DNA from: Ricinus communis
Taxonomy: Eukaryota; Streptophyta; Magnoliopsida; Malpighiales; Euphorbiaceae
Length of the DNA stretch: 64,000 bases
Assembly (NCBI RefSeq): GCF_019578655.1
Contig: NC_063265.1
Span: 6,792,501-6,856,500, forward strand
Direction of reading: 5' to 3'
Below, one piece after another: positions 60,798 through 64,000 of this stretch (its first letter is position 1; each line of letters begins with the position of its first letter). The notes under the pieces were generated by a model that saw only the letters and a list, made by a program, of their open reading frames with translations, had not been told where the DNA came from and did not search any database. A program made the position numbers and the translations under genes.

Positions 60798-61680
60798 CGG
60801 AAAATCTAGAGGAAGTTGACTTTCTGTTGAATGTGATCTTTACCTTTCCATCTAGATATTGGGCTATGTGTTTGAGGTTTGTATTTGGTTCTGTTTGCTT
60901 TGGAGAAGTAGGTTGGGTTGCACCTTCAAGGATCCATTCTTCTGGAAGTGTAATGTCTTTCCATTGAATGGTCTTTGGAATGGTTGTATTTGATTTGGAT
61001 AGATCTATTTGAAGGAACAGGGTTTCTCCTTTTGGTGAGTGAAGTTTGTGTTTGGAACCAAAGGCAGAAATCATAGCTTTGTAATGAATTTTGAAAATTA
61101 ATGCTATCGGAATAGATCCTTCAAGCATTTTGTAATTGTGAGTTTTGATTTGAAGAACGATGCTCTTTAAAACATTTTTATCGTTTAAAGAAATCGTGAT
61201 ATTTGGAAAACAATTGAAAGAAATAGGTCCTTTATTGAGACTCGACTCAACAGTACCTAACAGGGAATCATAGAAATTTGTAAATCTAGCATCCCTAAGG
61301 ACGGCTAATATGGAAGTATCTAGACCTTCTCCGGTAAGGGCTTAATACCTACCCTGGACTAGACCTATGTGGATATACTTATAATCCTTTTCCATATGCT
61401 TTTGTAGGGTCTTTGGATTTAAGAGATAAATCTCTTCAAAAGGTTTTGAAATTTGGATATCTCTTTCTCGCCTTGATTGTGAAATCACCAAGAGAGGGAA
61501 CTTTGAAAACTCATAAATTTGCTTCTTTTGGACTTTGGGTATTTCCCAATCGCTCATATGTTTTGAAAAATCTTCAATAGTGATTTCTTCACTATTTACT
61601 AGACCTTTGTACCTCGATGATTCAGAGGCAGAAGAATTTGAGAAAGAAGAAGATCTACAGAAGAAAGGTTCTAAATTCAT
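60784..61680 (-). pseudogene. Viral movement protein (30K type), start of ORF1
   Basis: The ATG at 61680 starts a Ser-rich N-terminus. The frame stops near 61342 and resumes. The sequence then shows a hydrophobic strand pattern with Leu-Arg-Asp-Ala-Arg-Phe (about 61300-61280), a Pro-Asn-Ile-Thr-Ile-Ser segment and, in the open part 61128-60784, alternating strands. Order at the 5' end of ORF1 and the 30K-like pattern fit a cell-to-cell movement protein. A second copy starts at 63496. Confidence 0.7.
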
Positions 61681-61850
61681 TTTAACCTAAACCAAAATAA
61701 CTTTCTAGACAAGCTGGACCACAGCCTCACCGACTGTCTTCGGGTCTTACTATCACAAGATAAAATGAACAGAACTTGCCTATAGGAAACCCGATGCGCC
61801 TAAAATGAATGTAAAATCTTTGTAATGTAGATATGCTTCTAATCCCGGAA

Positions 61851-61870
61851 CCCAGATGGCTCTGATACCA
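61851..61870 (-). promoter_or_regulatory. Initiator-Met tRNA primer binding site
   Basis: On the minus strand, TGGTATCAGAGCCATCTGGG, the longest match among the copies. It lies 171 bp before the ORF1 start at 61680. Confidence 0.8.
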
Positions 61871-62290
61871 AATTAGAACAAGATCTAAGAAATAGAAGGA
61901 AATAATAAGCAGTGAAGATATAGATCTAAGTTCGTGGCGTTGTAACCAGATTCACGCTTTAAGCAGCCTGTAGGAGCTTTAGATGCTCTTGCAGAATCTG
62001 TTTTCCAGCCTATAAACTTATAGATCTGAAAATAAATTTGAACAAAAACAATCAGCAAGTTTCTGATGTGCAGGATCCTCTTACGAGGCAAGCACAGAGC
62101 ATACGCTTGATGATGGGGAAAGAAGAAGATGATAAACATAGAAGATAAACTTTGAATTGCTTTATTAATAATAACAGACTTTGAACATAAACATATAAAC
62201 AATCTTTGAAAGCTTTAAATAAACATACAACTTTGTAAGACTTTGAAACAGAAGAAAATATAGACTTACAGGAGGAGTTACAAGATTCTC
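61871..62290 (-). repeat. Viral leader upstream of the primer site
   Basis: Minus-strand leader with AATAAA at 62166-62161 and the cctcgtaagagg hairpin near 62090. At 62290/62291 it joins the interior of another ORF1 copy, so its promoter is missing. Confidence 0.8.
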
Positions 62291-63496
62291 TTCATGCAAG
62301 AGTTTTTTATCAATTTCGAACTCTTTTGAAATCATGTTGATCTCTGCTTCAAGGTTTTGGGTAATGGCTGATGGTGATGGTGAAGATGGGGTAGAGGTTA
62401 TCTCTATATTTTCGTCATCATTCTTTGGATCAGTGTAGACTGGTCTGGGGATGTTGCTTTGGTAATCAACATTCTGGAGTGTTTTTGGAATATCAGATGT
62501 TGAAAACCTGGGTTGTGTTTGGGATGGAATTGGTTCTTTGTAAGGGCATAGATAATGTAAGGAATTTTGATACCCTTCCAATATCTATGGTCGAGGTTGA
62601 AGAACCATCATCGGAAAATCTAGAGGAAGTTGACTTTCCGTTGAATGTGATCTTTACCTTTCCATCCGGATATCGGGCTATGTGTTTGAGGTTTGTATTT
62701 GGTCTGTTTGCTTTGGAGAAGTAGGTTGGGTTGCACCTTCAAGGATCCATTCTTCCCGGAAGTGTAATGTCTTTCCATTGAATGGTCTTTGGAATGGTTG
62801 TATTTGATTTGGATAGATCTGTTTCAAGGAACAGGGTTTCTCCTTTTGGTGAGTGAAGTTTGTGTTTGGAACCAAAGGCGAAATCATAGCTTTGTAATGA
62901 ATTTTGAAAATTAATGCTATCGGAATAGATCCTTCAAGCATTTTGTAATTGTGAGTTTTGATTTGAAGAACGATGCTCTTTAAAACATTTTTATCGTTTA
63001 AAGAAATCGTGATATTTGGAAAACAATTGAAAGAAATAGGTCCTTTATCGAGACTCGACTCAACAAAGACCTAACAGGGAATCATAGAAATTTGTAAATC
63101 TAGCATCCCTAAGGACGGCTAATATGGAAGTATCTAGACCTTCTCTAGTAAGGGGCTTAATACCCACCGGACTAGACCTATGTGGATATACTTATAATCC
63201 TTTCCATATGCTTTTGTAGGGTCTTTGGATTTAAGAGATAAATCTCTTCAAAAGGTTTTGAAATTTGGATATCTCTTTCTCACCTTGATTGTGAAATCAG
63301 TCTTGAAGAGAGGGAACTTTGAAAACTCATAAATTTGCTTCTTTTGGACTTTGGGTATTTCCCAATCGCTCATATGTTTTGAAAAATCTTCAATAGTGAT
63401 TTCTTCACTATTTACTAGACCTTTGTACCTCGATGATTCAGAGGCAGAAGAATTTGAGAAAGAAGAAGATCTACAGAAGAAAGGTTCTAAATTCAT
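62291..63496 (-). pseudogene. Second copy of viral movement protein and linker, truncated
   Basis: The ATG at 63496 matches the start at 61680. The body is frameshifted repeatedly and ends within the linker at 62291, fused to a leader. It differs from the 59.9-61.7 kb copy mainly at small C/G-containing sites. Confidence 0.75.
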
Positions 63497-63666
63497 TTTA
63501 GCCTAAACTAAAATAACTTTCTAGACAAGCCTGGACCATGCCTTCTCGTGGGTCTTACTATCACAAGATAAAATGAACAGAACTTGCCTATAGGAAACCT
63601 GATGCAGTCTAAAATGAATGTAAAATCTTTGTAATGTAGATATGCTTCTAATCCCGGAACCCAATA

Positions 63667-63679
63667 GGCTCTGATACCA
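63667..63679 (-). promoter_or_regulatory. Initiator-Met tRNA primer binding site
   Basis: TGGTATCAGAGCC on the minus strand, 171 bp before the ORF1 start at 63496, the same spacing as at 61870. Confidence 0.8.
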
Positions 63680-64000
63680 AATTAGAACAAGATCTAAGAA
63701 ATAGAAGGAAATAATAAGCAGTGAAGATATAGATCTAAGTTCGTGGCGTTGTAACCAGATTCACGCTTTAAGCAGCCTGTAGGAGCTTTAGATGCTCTTG
63801 CAGAATCTGTTTTCCAGCCTATAAACTTATAGATCTGAAAATAAATTTGAATGTAAACAATCAAAGAAGTTTCTGATGTGCAGGATCCTCTTACGAGGCA
63901 AGCACAGAGCATACGCTTGATGATGGGGAAAGAAGAAGATGATAAACACAGAAGATAAACTTTGAATTGCTTTATTAATAATAACAGACTTTGAACATAA
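63680..64000 (-). repeat. Viral leader running off the window
   Basis: Same as 61871-62200, with AATAAA at 63976-63971. The promoter would lie beyond the window. Confidence 0.8.

Larger units (their letters stand above)
50683..64000. mobile_element. Rearranged endogenous pararetrovirus cluster
   Basis: At least eight segments of the same virus as at 1-4171, in alternating orientation: 50683-50713 (-, ORF2 scrap), 50722-50865 (+, leader), 50866-52740 (-, RT to ORF2 start), 52741-53543 (+, coat protein), 53544-56095 (-, RNase H to leader), 56096-59186 (+, RNase H to primer site), 59187-62290 (-, leader, movement protein to coat protein) and 62291-64000 (-, second leader and movement protein copy, running off the window). 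No segment is a complete genome. Such scrambled, partly inverted arrays are usual for endogenous caulimovirids integrated by end-joining or recombination between copies. Confidence 0.9.

Overview
This is nuclear DNA from a dicotyledonous plant. The evidence is four intron-containing or plant-type genes with GT..AG junctions, very AT-rich spacers, and several classes of plant transposon. The species cannot be read from the sequence; my impression of a woody eudicot such as Euphorbiaceae is a guess.

Layout. Positions 1-4171 hold the 3' part of a degenerate endogenous pararetrovirus (family Caulimoviridae, florendovirus/petuvirus-like) on the + strand: protease, reverse transcriptase, RNase H, a second ORF, promoter and transcribed leader. 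6116-7756 is a four-exon patellin (PATL6-like). 12.55-13.33 kb is a broken aldo-keto reductase. 16444-13735 (-) is a three-exon cation/H+ exchanger of the CHX family. 23862-25883 and down to 23407 (-) is a five-exon PP2C phosphatase. 29280-27739 (-) is a single-exon membrane-anchored protein with two methyltransferase-like domains. From 29.8 to 43 kb I see no convincing gene, only AT-rich spacer with small repeats. 43.1-47.8 kb is a decayed Mutator-like element with a transposase remnant (+) and a DUF1985 (Ulp1-associated) remnant (-). The DUF1985 remnant is split by a 2.8 kb insertion with TG..CA ends and a perfect 5 bp target duplication, best read as a solo LTR. 48.5-49.3 kb holds remains of an unrecognised secreted small protein.

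50.68-64.0 kb is a second, heavily rearranged pararetrovirus cluster of at least eight segments in alternating orientation. Two of them form a near-palindrome with arms of about 2.5 kb. Across all segments the virus reads: leader with initiator-Met tRNA primer site, ORF1 (movement protein, linker, coat protein with zinc knuckle, protease, RT, RNase H), ORF2 of unknown function, purine tract, TATA promoter. The visible pieces sum to roughly 7.7 kb plus an unseen gap between coat protein and protease. Every reading frame is interrupted.

How it works together. The four cellular genes are unrelated housekeeping or signalling genes in ordinary spacing. The two viral clusters are not an active virus. 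In the right-hand cluster, viral promoters point into antisense copies of ORF1, an arrangement that could feed small-RNA silencing; that is inference. Differences between viral copies concentrate at CNG trinucleotides, which suggests either methylation-driven mutation or base-calling error at methylated sites, so some of the apparent frameshifts may not be real.
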